From positions 122,235 through 186,234 of the forward strand of contig JARLGX010000010.1 of the NCBI GenBank assembly GCA_031292575.1: a DNA stretch of 64,000 bases, given 5' to 3'. The position numbers and the translations under genes are program-made. The stretch is from Paludibacter sp. Its GTDB lineage: Bacteria > Bacteroidota > Bacteroidia > Bacteroidales > Paludibacteraceae. The notes beneath the pieces are model-generated. The model had not been told where the DNA came from. It searched no databases and saw only the letters and a program-made list of their open reading frames with translations. Every line of letters starts with the position of its first letter. The first letter of the stretch is position 1. This document shows positions 28,621 through 35,795 of this stretch, in pieces.

Positions 28621-29787
28621 TTAAAACGCTCTTTCCAGAATTTTCCGGCTTACTTCCAGCGTAATTTTTCCTGTTTCCGAAAGGGCTGTCATGCCGTGTG
28701 CTTCGAGTTGAGTTACCACGTCGGCTATCTGTTCGGCTTTCACACCATATTCCGACAAGCGGGTTTTGATGCCTAAACTTTCGAAGAATTCTCTGGTTTT
28801 GGCGATAGCTAAATCAATTTTCTCATCATCGCTACCAGTGGTTATATTCCACACACGTTCGGCATATTGCAACAGTTTAGCACCTTTTTGCTCTTTCATT
28901 TCGGTCAAAAGTACCGGATATACAATGGCTAATGTTTGTCCATGGTCAATGCCAAAAGCTGCTGTCAGTTCATGTCCAATCATGTGAGTAGCCCAGTCTT
29001 GCGGTACACCCACGGCAATAATTCCGTTGAGTGCCATGGTAGCTGCCCACACGTGGTTGGCACGTGCATCGTAATTTTCAGGTTCGGCTACGGTGGTTGC
29101 ACCAATTTCAATAAGTGTTTGCAAAATTCCTTCGGCCATACGATCCTGAACGCGTGCATCTACCGGATAAGTAATGTATTGTTCGGCAGTGTGAACAAAA
29201 GCATCTACAACACCGTTTGCAACCTGAATGGCAGGCAAAGTAAAGGTGTAAACAGGGTCAAGCACCGAGAATTTCGGATAAACCATATTACTCATTACCG
29301 GATATTTGCCGTGGTTGTGACTAATAACAGCACCATTGTTCATTTCGGAACCGGTAGCTGGCAAAGTCAATACTACACCAATGGGTAATACTTTCTCAAC
29401 AATGTCTGAAGTAATAGGCTTAAAACCGTATTTCAACAAATCGGTTGTATCTCCTTTGTAAAACGAAGCCAGCGAAATGAACTTGGTTCCGTCGATAACC
29501 GAACCGCCACCTACTGCCAACAGAAAATCAATATCTTCTTTGGCAATGACTTCTACTGCTTTCATAAGCGTTTCGTAACGTGGATTAGGCTCAATACCTG
29601 CAAACTCTACTACTTTACGGTTACCGAGTACGGCTTTAACCTTCTCGATAAGGCCGCTACGTTTGGCACTTCCACCTCCGTAAGTTATTAATACTTTTGC
29701 ATCAGCAGGTACCAGAGTTTCGATACCGTTCAATTGATCTTTACCAAACAAAATGGTGGTTGGGTTGTGAAAACTAAAATTGTACAT
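28621..29787 (-). CDS. yqhD: NADPH-dependent iron-containing alcohol dehydrogenase, YqhD type
   Basis: 388 aa, virtually the length of E. coli YqhD and similar along its whole length from MYNFSFHNPTTILFGK. NADPH-binding GGGSAKRSG and AVGGGSVIDGTKF, and the metal-binding region VDAFVHTAEQYIT...GVPQDWATHMIGHELTAAFGIDHGQTLAIV with the Asp and three His ligands, are all present. YqhD reduces toxic aldehydes to alcohols. In E. coli yqhD lies beside dkgA (an aldo/keto reductase) and is activated by the AraC-type YqhC; here too an aldo/keto reductase and an AraC regulator are close by. It has its own minus-strand -7 box. Confidence 0.92.
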   Translation of the reverse strand: MYNFSFHNPTTILFGKDQLNGIETLVPADAKVLITYGGGSAKRSGLIEKVKAVLGNRKVVEFAGIEPNPRYETLMKAVEVIAKEDIDFLLAVGGGSVIDGTKFISLASFYKGDTTDLLKYGFKPITSDIVEKVLPIGVVLTLPATGSEMNNGAVISHNHGKYPVMSNMVYPKFSVLDPVYTFTLPAIQVANGVVDAFVHTAEQYITYPVDARVQDRMAEGILQTLIEIGATTVAEPENYDARANHVWAATMALNGIIAVGVPQDWATHMIGHELTAAFGIDHGQTLAIVYPVLLTEMKEQKGAKLLQYAERVWNITTGSDDEKIDLAIAKTREFFESLGIKTRLSEYGVKAEQIADVVTQLEAHGMTALSETGKITLEVSRKILERAF

Positions 29788-29830
29788 ATTCTTTTTAATT
29801 TAAATTGTTGTTGCTTTTTTTTTATTGCTG

Positions 29831-29838
29831 CAAAAGTA
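29831..29838 (-). promoter_or_regulatory. Candidate -7 box of yqhD
   Basis: TACTTTTG on the minus strand, 44 bases before the yqhD start and just after the qorB terminator. Confidence 0.45.
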
Positions 29839-29841
29839 AAA

Positions 29842-29874
29842 CAAAAAGCCGCAGAGAAGGTTTTCTCTACGGCT
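29842..29874 (-). terminator. Intrinsic terminator of qorB
   Basis: Stem AGCCG-x-AGAGAA (29847-29858) with complement 29863-29874, one internal mismatch and a GGTT loop; T-rich on the minus strand afterwards. Confidence 0.75.
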
Positions 29875-29918
29875 CAAACAACTTTGTTGAAAAGCTCAAT
29901 TACAACGATTCGGTTTTA

Positions 29919-30764
29919 TTATGCCAATGCATCGGCCAATACTTTTGCCAACGGTGTTGTAGAGCGACCAATAAGTTTGGAAAGCACATGTGAATCATCA
30001 AACAATCCACCTTTCGAAGCACCTGTATCCGAGTCAGCAAGCATTTCAGCTAAGCCGACAGGCAACCCGAAACTTTTCAGAATATCGGCATATTGTGTTT
30101 CGGTCAGGTTGTTGTAAGGAATGTTTTTTCCAGTTTGACGGGAAATTTCAGCGGCAAGCTCTGTCAGTGTGTATGCTTCATCACCGGCTAGTTCGTAGGT
30201 TTTGTTTTCGTAACCTTCACCAGCCAAGACCACAGCTGCTGCTTCGGCATAATCAACCCGGGCTGCTGATGCTATTTTACCATCTCCGGCATTTCCGATA
30301 AATGCTCCTGCTCCAATGGCACCCTGAGCTGAACCGGTATAGTTTTCGGTATACCAGCCATTGCGCAGAATAGTGTAAGTTAGTCCCGATTCTTTTATGG
30401 CTACTTCGGTGCCTAAATGTTCCTGTGCTAATCCAAGTGGTGAACTGTCGGCATGTAAAATACTGGTATACGTAATTTGTTTTACCCCGGCTTTCTTTGC
30501 AGCTTCAATAACGGCTTTATGTTGCGGTAGACGCTGGCCAAGTTCGTTACCCGAAATCAACAACAATTTATCAATACCTTTTAAGGAGGCGACCAACGTT
30601 TCAGGTTGAGTATAATCAAATACCCGAGCTTCTACACCAAGATCTGCCGCTTTTTCGGGATTACGTACCAATGCTACAATCGTTTCTGCAGCGATTTTTT
30701 GTTTTAATTTTTCTACTACTAAGCGACCTAATTGGCCGGTTGCTCCTGTTACTCCGATTTTCAT
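29919..30764 (-). CDS. qorB: NAD(P)H-binding SDR/NmrA-like quinone oxidoreductase, QorB type
   Basis: 281 aa. The Rossmann motif GVTGATGQLGR starts at residue 4. Similarity to E. coli QorB (YtfG) runs throughout: KLLLISGNELGQRLPQHK, ITYTSILHADSSPLGLA, LRNGWYTENYTGSA, MLADSDTGASKGGLFDD and LSKLIGR. QorB reduces quinones with NADPH. In E. coli it is divergent from the HxlR-type regulator QorR; here an HxlR gene is likewise divergent and the intergenic region has palindromic repeats, so the regulatory pairing is conserved. Confidence 0.9.
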   Translation of the reverse strand: MKIGVTGATGQLGRLVVEKLKQKIAAETIVALVRNPEKAADLGVEARVFDYTQPETLVASLKGIDKLLLISGNELGQRLPQHKAVIEAAKKAGVKQITYTSILHADSSPLGLAQEHLGTEVAIKESGLTYTILRNGWYTENYTGSAQGAIGAGAFIGNAGDGKIASAARVDYAEAAAVVLAGEGYENKTYELAGDEAYTLTELAAEISRQTGKNIPYNNLTETQYADILKSFGLPVGLAEMLADSDTGASKGGLFDDSHVLSKLIGRSTTPLAKVLADALA

Positions 30765-30920
30765 TTTTTTGTTTCCTTTCTTTTAAATTAGTATGAATGT
30801 GTATTCTTTGTTTTGTCAAATACCAGAAATAAAACAATTTTTATTCTGTTTTGATTGAGCATTCCGGTTAAATATAACCATTTATCTGTCTCGACCGAAA
30901 CAAGCTATTGATATTATTTC

Positions 30921-30928
30921 TACTTTTG
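30921..30928 (+). promoter_or_regulatory. Candidate -7 box of the hxlR-type gene
   Basis: TACTTTTG on +, overlapping a GTTAC half site of the first operator, as expected for autoregulation. Confidence 0.45.
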
Positions 30929-31013
30929 TTACGCAAAGTAACTAATAATAGTATAGATCCGAAACAGGTTACTTTTTAGTAACCGTGAAAATAGTAGTAA
31001 CCTAAAAGTAACC
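30928..31013. promoter_or_regulatory. Operator cluster between qorB and the HxlR regulator
   Basis: The same half site, GTTACT/AGTAAC, is repeated: GTTAC-N5-GTAAC at 30928-30942, the 18-bp palindrome GGTTACT-TTTT-AGTAACC at 30967-30984, and two direct AGTAACC copies at 30996-31002 and 31007-31013. The last ends 3 bases before the regulator ATG. HxlR proteins bind such palindromes, so these are probable operators controlling both divergent genes. Confidence 0.75.
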
Positions 31014-31016
31014 ATT

Positions 31017-31340
31017 ATGGCTAAAATTAAAGAAAAAACGCAATGCCCCGTTACGGCAACGCTGCAACTGATAGGTGGAAGATGGAAAACCATCATATTG
31101 TATACCCTTACCACCGGAACCAAACGTTTTGGCGAGATAGCTGTTCGTATTCCGGATATTTCGCGTAAAGTGCTTACTGAACAATTGAAAGAACTGGAAG
31201 CTGACGGACTTATTCTGCGGGAACAATATAAAGAAATTCCACCGCGAGTAGAATACTCGCTTACTGATCTGGGCAAAAGCCTTTCGTCGGTCATTCGGGA
31301 GCTGGAAATATGGGGAACCGAGAACGTGTTGGCAAACTGA
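31017..31340 (+). CDS. HxlR family transcriptional regulator (QorR-like)
   Basis: 107 aa winged-helix protein. Family signature: CPVTATLQLIGGRWKTIILYTLTTGTKRFGEI, then IPDISRKVLTEQLKELEADGLILREQY and PPRVEYSLTDLGKSL. Cys10 is at the position where redox-sensing HxlR members such as YodB and QorR carry their reactive cysteine. It is divergent from qorB with palindromic sites between them, suggesting repression of itself and qorB that is relieved by quinones or diamide-like stress. This is inferred from E. coli QorR. Confidence 0.9.
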   Translation: MAKIKEKTQCPVTATLQLIGGRWKTIILYTLTTGTKRFGEIAVRIPDISRKVLTEQLKELEADGLILREQYKEIPPRVEYSLTDLGKSLSSVIRELEIWGTENVLAN

Positions 31341-31373
31341 TTATTTTCTTTTATTCTTTGAATAAAAAAAAAT

Positions 31374-31400
31374 CGCTGTGAATGGTTTCACAGCGGTTTT
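31374..31400. terminator. Bidirectional terminator between hxlR and araC-type genes
   Basis: CGCTGTGAA (31374-31382) and TTCACAGCG (31387-31395) around TGGT, with A-run before and T-run after. Confidence 0.88.
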
Positions 31401-31407
31401 GTTATTT

Positions 31408-32229
31408 TTACTTACTCGGAGCCATTCCAAACTGTTTTTTGTAGGCATTGGAAAAATGCGACAGGTTTTTAAAACCAACCTCAAGATAAACATCAGACAC
31501 TTTGCGGTTTTCGTTTTGTATTTTATCGTGCGCCACTTTCAGTCGTTTTTCCATCAACCATTTCTGTGGGGGTAATTCGCTTATCTTTTTAAAATCCCGT
31601 TTGAATGCAGCCAGACTACGTCCGGTAAAACCGGCTATTTCTTCAACCGACAAATCAAACATATAATTGTCTTCGAGATAATCGAGAATATCTATTTTCC
31701 AGGGTTCGGTAAAGTCGAACAGGGCAGGATAAAAGCGTTTATCAATGCTCAGCAACGAGTAAACCCCTTCCTGAAGCTTTAGTTGCATAAGTTCTCGTGA
31801 AGGTTCTTTTTCCGAATTAAAATAGGGGGTCATTGAATGAAACAGACTTTCGACATCGGGGGTTTGAGGCAGCTTTATCACACTTGGTTTAAGTTTTTCG
31901 GCTTCAATCGGAAGTTCTTTCTTATCTAATTTCTGATAAAATTCCCGTAAAAAGTTACGCTTAAACATCATAAATATAGCCTGAAACTGTTCGTCACCTT
32001 TCGGAAGCTTGTTCATATTTACACGGTTATCGCGACGGAGGAAAACACATTGATGCTTATTCACCACCGTTTCATTGCCGTCTTCCTCTAAAATTAATTG
32101 ACCCGAATACACATACACCAGCATATGGTCATGAATCATTTTGGTACAGGCAATCTCGTTGTTAAAATAATAGCTGAAAAACACATCGTAATAATTGAAT
32201 CGCAATGATTCGGAACGTTCGGAAGTCAT
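31408..32229 (-). CDS. AraC family transcriptional regulator
   Basis: 273 aa. An N-terminal cupin-like sensor domain (residues about 20-110: YVYSGQLILEEDGNETVVNKHQCVFLRRDNRVNM) is followed by two C-terminal AraC helix-turn-helix motifs (LSVEEIAGFTGRSLAAFKRDFKKI and VSDVYLEVGFKNLSHFSNAYKKQFG). Placement beside yqhD and an aldo/keto reductase resembles E. coli YqhC, the aldehyde-responsive activator of yqhD-dkgA. Direct regulation is inferred. A TATCTTTG box is 18 bases before the start, with a TTG -33 at spacing 20. Confidence 0.92.
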   Translation of the reverse strand: MTSERSESLRFNYYDVFFSYYFNNEIACTKMIHDHMLVYVYSGQLILEEDGNETVVNKHQCVFLRRDNRVNMNKLPKGDEQFQAIFMMFKRNFLREFYQKLDKKELPIEAEKLKPSVIKLPQTPDVESLFHSMTPYFNSEKEPSRELMQLKLQEGVYSLLSIDKRFYPALFDFTEPWKIDILDYLEDNYMFDLSVEEIAGFTGRSLAAFKRDFKKISELPPQKWLMEKRLKVAHDKIQNENRKVSDVYLEVGFKNLSHFSNAYKKQFGMAPSK

Positions 32230-32246
32230 AGGGATGTTTTTTTTTG

Positions 32247-32277
32247 CAAAGATAGTGGTTGTTTAGTATTTCAACAA
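32247..32277 (-). promoter_or_regulatory. Promoter of the AraC-type gene
   Basis: TATCTTTG on the minus strand (32247-32254), with TTG at 32275-32277, spacing 20. Confidence 0.55.
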
Positions 32278-32399
32278 CTATCATATCCATGATAATAAAA
32301 AGAAGGTTTTTTAAAATAAATTATAGAAGTACTTGTCTTGTTAAATAATAATTGTTATTTTTATGCCCAAATTAGAAAGGTCTAAAGACCCACATGGTA

Positions 32400-32567
32400 T
32401 CCGAAAGGAAAAGGTATCTGCCCGAAGGTAAAAGTCATCAGCCCGAAGCCTTCGGGTAGATACCCGAAGACAAAAGGCACCTGCCCGAGAGAAAAAGGCA
32501 TCTGCCCGAATGCTTGGGGAAGATACCCGAAAGAAAAAGGCAGCTGCCCGAGACCTTCGGGCAACTC
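32400..32567. repeat. Eight tandem 21-bp units with a higher-order pattern
   Basis: Units begin at 32400 and every 21 bases, each opening with CCCGAA (or TCCGAA/CCCGAG). Two kinds alternate: A, with an AAAAGG core and CTG end (units 1, 2, 4, 5, 7), and B, with a CTTCGGG or CTTGGGG core (units 3, 6, 8), giving the order AAB-AAB-AB. The minus strand has an open frame (32382-32612, 76 aa) of Phe-Gly-Gln-Leu-Pro heptads, but I cannot say it is translated. No spacers, so not CRISPR. Confidence 0.9.
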
Positions 32568-32675
32568 ATTTGATGGAAAAAAGAGCAATAGAGATACAAT
32601 AGGCTTTCCCAAACCGGGGAGGGAAACTTATTGCGAGACAATCCCCGAATGTCTAATGATAAATCTTTATGGATT

Positions 32676-32990
32676 ATGGCTACAAAAACCTATGCAGAAC
32701 AAATTAGCAAGGCGCAAGTAATGTTGTCGGGTCTTAAAGGCAATGCTGAACAGGTAGCACGCCGGGGATTGGATCAGGCATTTCAAGACAAGTTGGGAGC
32801 CGACCATGACTTAGCAGTGTCGCTCAACAACGAACAGGAAAAGCTGAAAGCTGACTTGGTTACCAAAACAGCTCAGTTGGACGCCAAACTGGCTGAACTG
32901 GCAAGTGAGGTGAGTGAAGCTCAGAAAATTGTCAAGATGGACTTCGACCAAAGTCGTTGGAAAGAATTTGGTATCGATGCCAAACGTTAA
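32676..32990 (+). CDS. Small coiled-coil protein of unknown function
   Basis: 104 aa from the ATG at 32676 (MATKTYAEQ). The chain is almost wholly helical and charged; residues about 60-90 form a heptad-rich coiled coil (NNEQEKLKADLVTKTAQLDAKLAELASEVSEAQKIVK). It ends with a conserved-looking W-K-E-F-G-I tail. No membrane segment or signal. I believe similar short proteins exist in other Bacteroidetes but cannot name a function. It follows the 21-bp repeat tract by about 110 bases; whether the two are linked is unknown. Confidence 0.65.
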   Translation: MATKTYAEQISKAQVMLSGLKGNAEQVARRGLDQAFQDKLGADHDLAVSLNNEQEKLKADLVTKTAQLDAKLAELASEVSEAQKIVKMDFDQSRWKEFGIDAKR

Positions 32991-33083
32991 ACCTTAAAAT
33001 GAAAAGTGACGGAATTTAAGAGTTCCGTCGCTTGGATTTTGATATTAGTAATGTAGGCAAGTCTATAAAAATAACGAATTAGA

Positions 33084-33299
33084 ATGAAGAAGATTATAAA
33101 AATAGGATTTATAATACTGGTCATAATCATTTTGATTTTTACCGTGTTTATTGTCATTGGGATATTTGTTTTAGGCGATAAGACTAAACATATTGATAAA
33201 ATAGAGAATACAAATTCTAAGTACTCAAACTTAATATCTCAACCTTCTATATTTCTCGATGAACATGGTGTAGTTCGGTTTGATACGAAAAATAGTTAG
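33084..33299 (+). CDS. Small single-pass membrane protein, unknown
   Basis: 71 aa. One strongly hydrophobic helix (residues 5-30, IKIGFIILVIIILIFTVFIVIGIFVL) follows a MKK start; the remaining 40 residues are hydrophilic. The helix could also act as an uncleaved signal. No family recognised. It is flanked by repeats and has no obvious promoter, so it may not be functional. Confidence 0.45.
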   Translation: MKKIIKIGFIILVIIILIFTVFIVIGIFVLGDKTKHIDKIENTNSKYSNLISQPSIFLDEHGVVRFDTKNS

Positions 33300-33316
33300 A
33301 AATGATATTGTTTTTC

Positions 33317-33545
33317 GTCCTGAAAGCACATTATATCCTAGTCCAAGGTAACGCCTTGGGTGAAAAATGAGAAACGAAAATGGCGTCCTGAAAGGACAAT
33401 ATAAAAAAAACATATATCCTCGGCGGCATAATATGTTGGGCTTTCAGCCCGTAGATTGTTGATGTAATCCCTTTACCCAAGGCGTCGCCATTACATGGCT
33501 TTGCCGTTGGGCTATAATATACCGGGCTTTCAGCCCACGGGAGAT
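33317..33545. repeat. Intergenic palindrome-rich repeat element
   Basis: A mosaic of short inverted repeats: CCAAGG/CCTTGG at 33343-33359, GTCCTGAAAGGAC near 33384, and GGGCTTTCAGCCC twice (near 33439 and 33524), with ACCCAAGGCGTCGCC...TTGGGCT between. The GTCCTGAAAG motif occurs twice (33317 and 33384). I see no coding frame. It resembles the dispersed intergenic repeats found in many Bacteroidetes genomes. Confidence 0.65.
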
Positions 33546-33587
33546 ATTTACATTGCCCCGCATACCCGCCGTTTAAAATGATGTTTG

Positions 33588-33595
33588 TATCTTTG
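33588..33595 (+). promoter_or_regulatory. -7 box of the AmgK-RapZ-like gene
   Basis: TATCTTTG followed by CA, 34 bases before the ATG at 33629. No good -33; the repeat element ends just upstream. Confidence 0.5.
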
Positions 33596-33628
33596 CATCA
33601 TATACAGAATCAACCAACCAACTCACAC

Positions 33629-35053
33629 ATGACCGAATTAGAAACCCTTTTCCAGCAATACACCCACGAAAAACCGCTTTCGATAACCGAGCTTTCGGCC
33701 TCCGGTTCCAACCGTCGTTATTTCAGATTGACCGGTGAAAACATTTCGTTGATTGGTGTGGAAGGTACTTCAGTGGATGAGAATCTTGCTTTTATCGAAA
33801 TAGCCAATAACTTTTATAAACATGGATTGCCTGTGCCGCGCGTATTGGGTCAAACACCCGATCATCGGTTTTATATTCAGGACGATTTGGGCGATACGTT
33901 GCTTTTTGATGCTGTTGCCGAGGGTCGTAAAACAGGTGTTTTTTGTGAGCCTGAAAAAGAACTTCTGCGCAAAACCATGCGCAAACTTCCGGCCGTTCAG
34001 GTGCTTGGTGCACAAGGTCTCGATTTTTCAGTTTGTTATCCACAACCGGAATTCAACGAACGTTCTATCCTGTGGGATTTGAATTATTTTAAATACTGTT
34101 TTCTGAAAGCTACCGGACTGGACTTTCAGGAGAACCTGTTGGAGGATGATTTTTCGAAATTGTCTGAAATACTGATGCGTTCGCGTACCAATACCTTTAT
34201 GTATCGCGATTTTCAGAGCCGCAATGTGATGATAAAAGATGGTGAACCGTATTTTATAGACTTCCAGGGTGGCCGACGCGGTCCGATTTATTATGATGTA
34301 GCTTCGTTTCTGTGGCAAGCCAAAGCCCAATACAATGCTGAACTTCGCGAAGAGTTATTGCAAATCTATTTGGATGCTTTGAAAAAGCTGATGCCTATTG
34401 ACGAGGTTGAATTCAGGGAACAATTGAAACATTTTGTGCTTTTCCGCACGTTGCAGGTTCTTGGTGCGTATGGGTTCCGAGGCTATTTCGAGAAAAAACC
34501 ACATTTTTTGCAAAGCATTCCGTTTGCTATTGAAAATCTTCGGGCACTTTTGGGTGATCATCATTCTCAATACCCCTATTTACTGAAGGTTTTGAAAGAA
34601 ATGACTGCGCTGGAGCAATTTCGTGAAGTGGAAATACACAAACCATTGGTTGTAAAAGTCTATAGTTTCTCTTATAAAAAAGGAATTCCGCAGGATAATT
34701 CGGGTAATGGCGGTGGTTTTGTGTTCGATTGCCGGGCAGTGAATAATCCGGGAAAATACGAGCGTTATCAAAGTCTGACAGGTTTAGACAAATCTGTCAT
34801 TCAGTTTTTGGAAGAAGACGGTGAAATACTAACTTTTCTGGGGCATGCTTTTGAATTGATGGATGCTTCTGTGAAACGGTATATGGATCGCGGGTTTACC
34901 CACCTGATGATTAGTTTCGGGTGTACGGGCGGTCGGCATCGCTCTGTTTATTCTGCACAAAAAGCCGCAGAGCATATCAGCTCAACCTTTGGCGTGGAAG
35001 TGCAACTTGTACACAGGGAACAGAATATAGAAACGAAATTTGAAAGCAAATAA
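33629..35053 (+). CDS. AmgK-like sugar kinase fused to RapZ C-terminal domain
   Basis: 474 aa from the ATG at 33629. Residues about 1-330 are an aminoglycoside-phosphotransferase-type kinase: SASGSNRRYFRL at the glycine loop, catalytic YRDFQSRNVM (D194, N199) and metal-binding FIDFQGGRRGP (D211). This resembles AmgK, the anomeric MurNAc/GlcNAc kinase of cell-wall recycling. Residues about 340-474 match the RapZ C-terminal domain: FSYKKGIPQD, VFDCRAVNNP, SLTGLDKSV and GCTGGRHRSV. In E. coli that domain binds GlcN6P and the small RNA GlmZ. The stop is one base before the next gene, a MurU-like transferase, supporting the recycling role. The function of the fused RapZ part is unknown. Confidence 0.88.
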   Translation: MTELETLFQQYTHEKPLSITELSASGSNRRYFRLTGENISLIGVEGTSVDENLAFIEIANNFYKHGLPVPRVLGQTPDHRFYIQDDLGDTLLFDAVAEGRKTGVFCEPEKELLRKTMRKLPAVQVLGAQGLDFSVCYPQPEFNERSILWDLNYFKYCFLKATGLDFQENLLEDDFSKLSEILMRSRTNTFMYRDFQSRNVMIKDGEPYFIDFQGGRRGPIYYDVASFLWQAKAQYNAELREELLQIYLDALKKLMPIDEVEFREQLKHFVLFRTLQVLGAYGFRGYFEKKPHFLQSIPFAIENLRALLGDHHSQYPYLLKVLKEMTALEQFREVEIHKPLVVKVYSFSYKKGIPQDNSGNGGGFVFDCRAVNNPGKYERYQSLTGLDKSVIQFLEEDGEILTFLGHAFELMDASVKRYMDRGFTHLMISFGCTGGRHRSVYSAQKAAEHISSTFGVEVQLVHREQNIETKFESK

Positions 35054-35054
35054 G

Positions 35055-35795
35055 ATGAGAGCAATGATTTTTGCAGCAGGTCTTGGAACTCGCCTGAAAC
35101 CAATTACAGATTCAATTCCAAAGGCTTTGGTGTCTATAAATGGAAAGCCGTTGCTTCAATTGGTTATAGAGAAATTGAAGATGTCTGGTTTCGATGAAAT
35201 CATTGTCAATGTGCATCATTTTCCCGATCAGATTATTGACTTTTTGAAACAAAACAATGATTTTGGAATTCGCATTGAGGTTTCGGATGAGCGTAATCAA
35301 TTGCTCGATACCGGCGGTGGAATTCGTAAAGCCGCCTGGTTTTTCGACGATGGGAAGCCTTTTCTGGTACACAATGTGGATATTCTTTCAAATGTCGATT
35401 TGACAGCGTTGTATCATCAGCATTTGCGTACAAATGGTCTTGCTACGTTAGTGGTTAGTAAGCGGGATACGTTCCGTTATTTGCTTTTTAATGATGATTT
35501 GCAGTTGAAAGGGTGGGTAAATGAAAAGACTGCTGAAACAAAACCGAAAGAATTAAAGAAAATTGAATTATATAATAAGTTAGCTTTTTCGGGCATTCAG
35601 GTGCTGTCGCCTAAGGTTTTTCAAATCATGGAAACCTTTGAACCCAAATTTCCAATCATGGATTTCTATCTTTCTACTATAAAAAATGAAATTATCTCTG
35701 GCTTCGTACCTGATAATTTCAAGATGTTGGATGTTGGAAAATTGGATAGCTTAGATGAAGCAGAACGATTTGTTAGGGCACAATCATCTGAATAG
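35055..35795 (+). CDS. MurU-like nucleotidyltransferase
   Basis: 246 aa from the ATG at 35055, one base after the kinase stop. It is a sugar-1-phosphate nucleotidyltransferase: MIFAAGLGTRLKPITDSIPKALVSINGKPLL (phosphate loop and lysine), TGGGIRKAAWFFDDGKPFLVHNVDIL (metal-binding Asp) and PIMDFYL. With an AmgK-like kinase beside it the natural assignment is MurU, making UDP-MurNAc from MurNAc-1-phosphate, which bypasses de novo synthesis. A GlcNAc-1-P or mannose-1-P substrate is possible. The last 23 bases overlap the converging lipid-kinase gene. Confidence 0.85.
   Translation: MRAMIFAAGLGTRLKPITDSIPKALVSINGKPLLQLVIEKLKMSGFDEIIVNVHHFPDQIIDFLKQNNDFGIRIEVSDERNQLLDTGGGIRKAAWFFDDGKPFLVHNVDILSNVDLTALYHQHLRTNGLATLVVSKRDTFRYLLFNDDLQLKGWVNEKTAETKPKELKKIELYNKLAFSGIQVLSPKVFQIMETFEPKFPIMDFYLSTIKNEIISGFVPDNFKMLDVGKLDSLDEAERFVRAQSSE

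Noticed and set aside
32400..32567. CRISPR array
   Set aside because: The 21-bp units are contiguous without spacers and no cas gene is in the window.
32382..32612. 76-codon minus-strand ORF of Phe-Gly-rich heptads as a true gene
   Set aside because: The reading frame follows from the 21-bp repeat; there is no promoter or signal of translation, so it is reported only under the repeat.
33231..33413. 60-codon minus-strand ORF over the palindromic element
   Set aside because: It overlaps repeat sequence and the end of the small membrane gene, with no family features.
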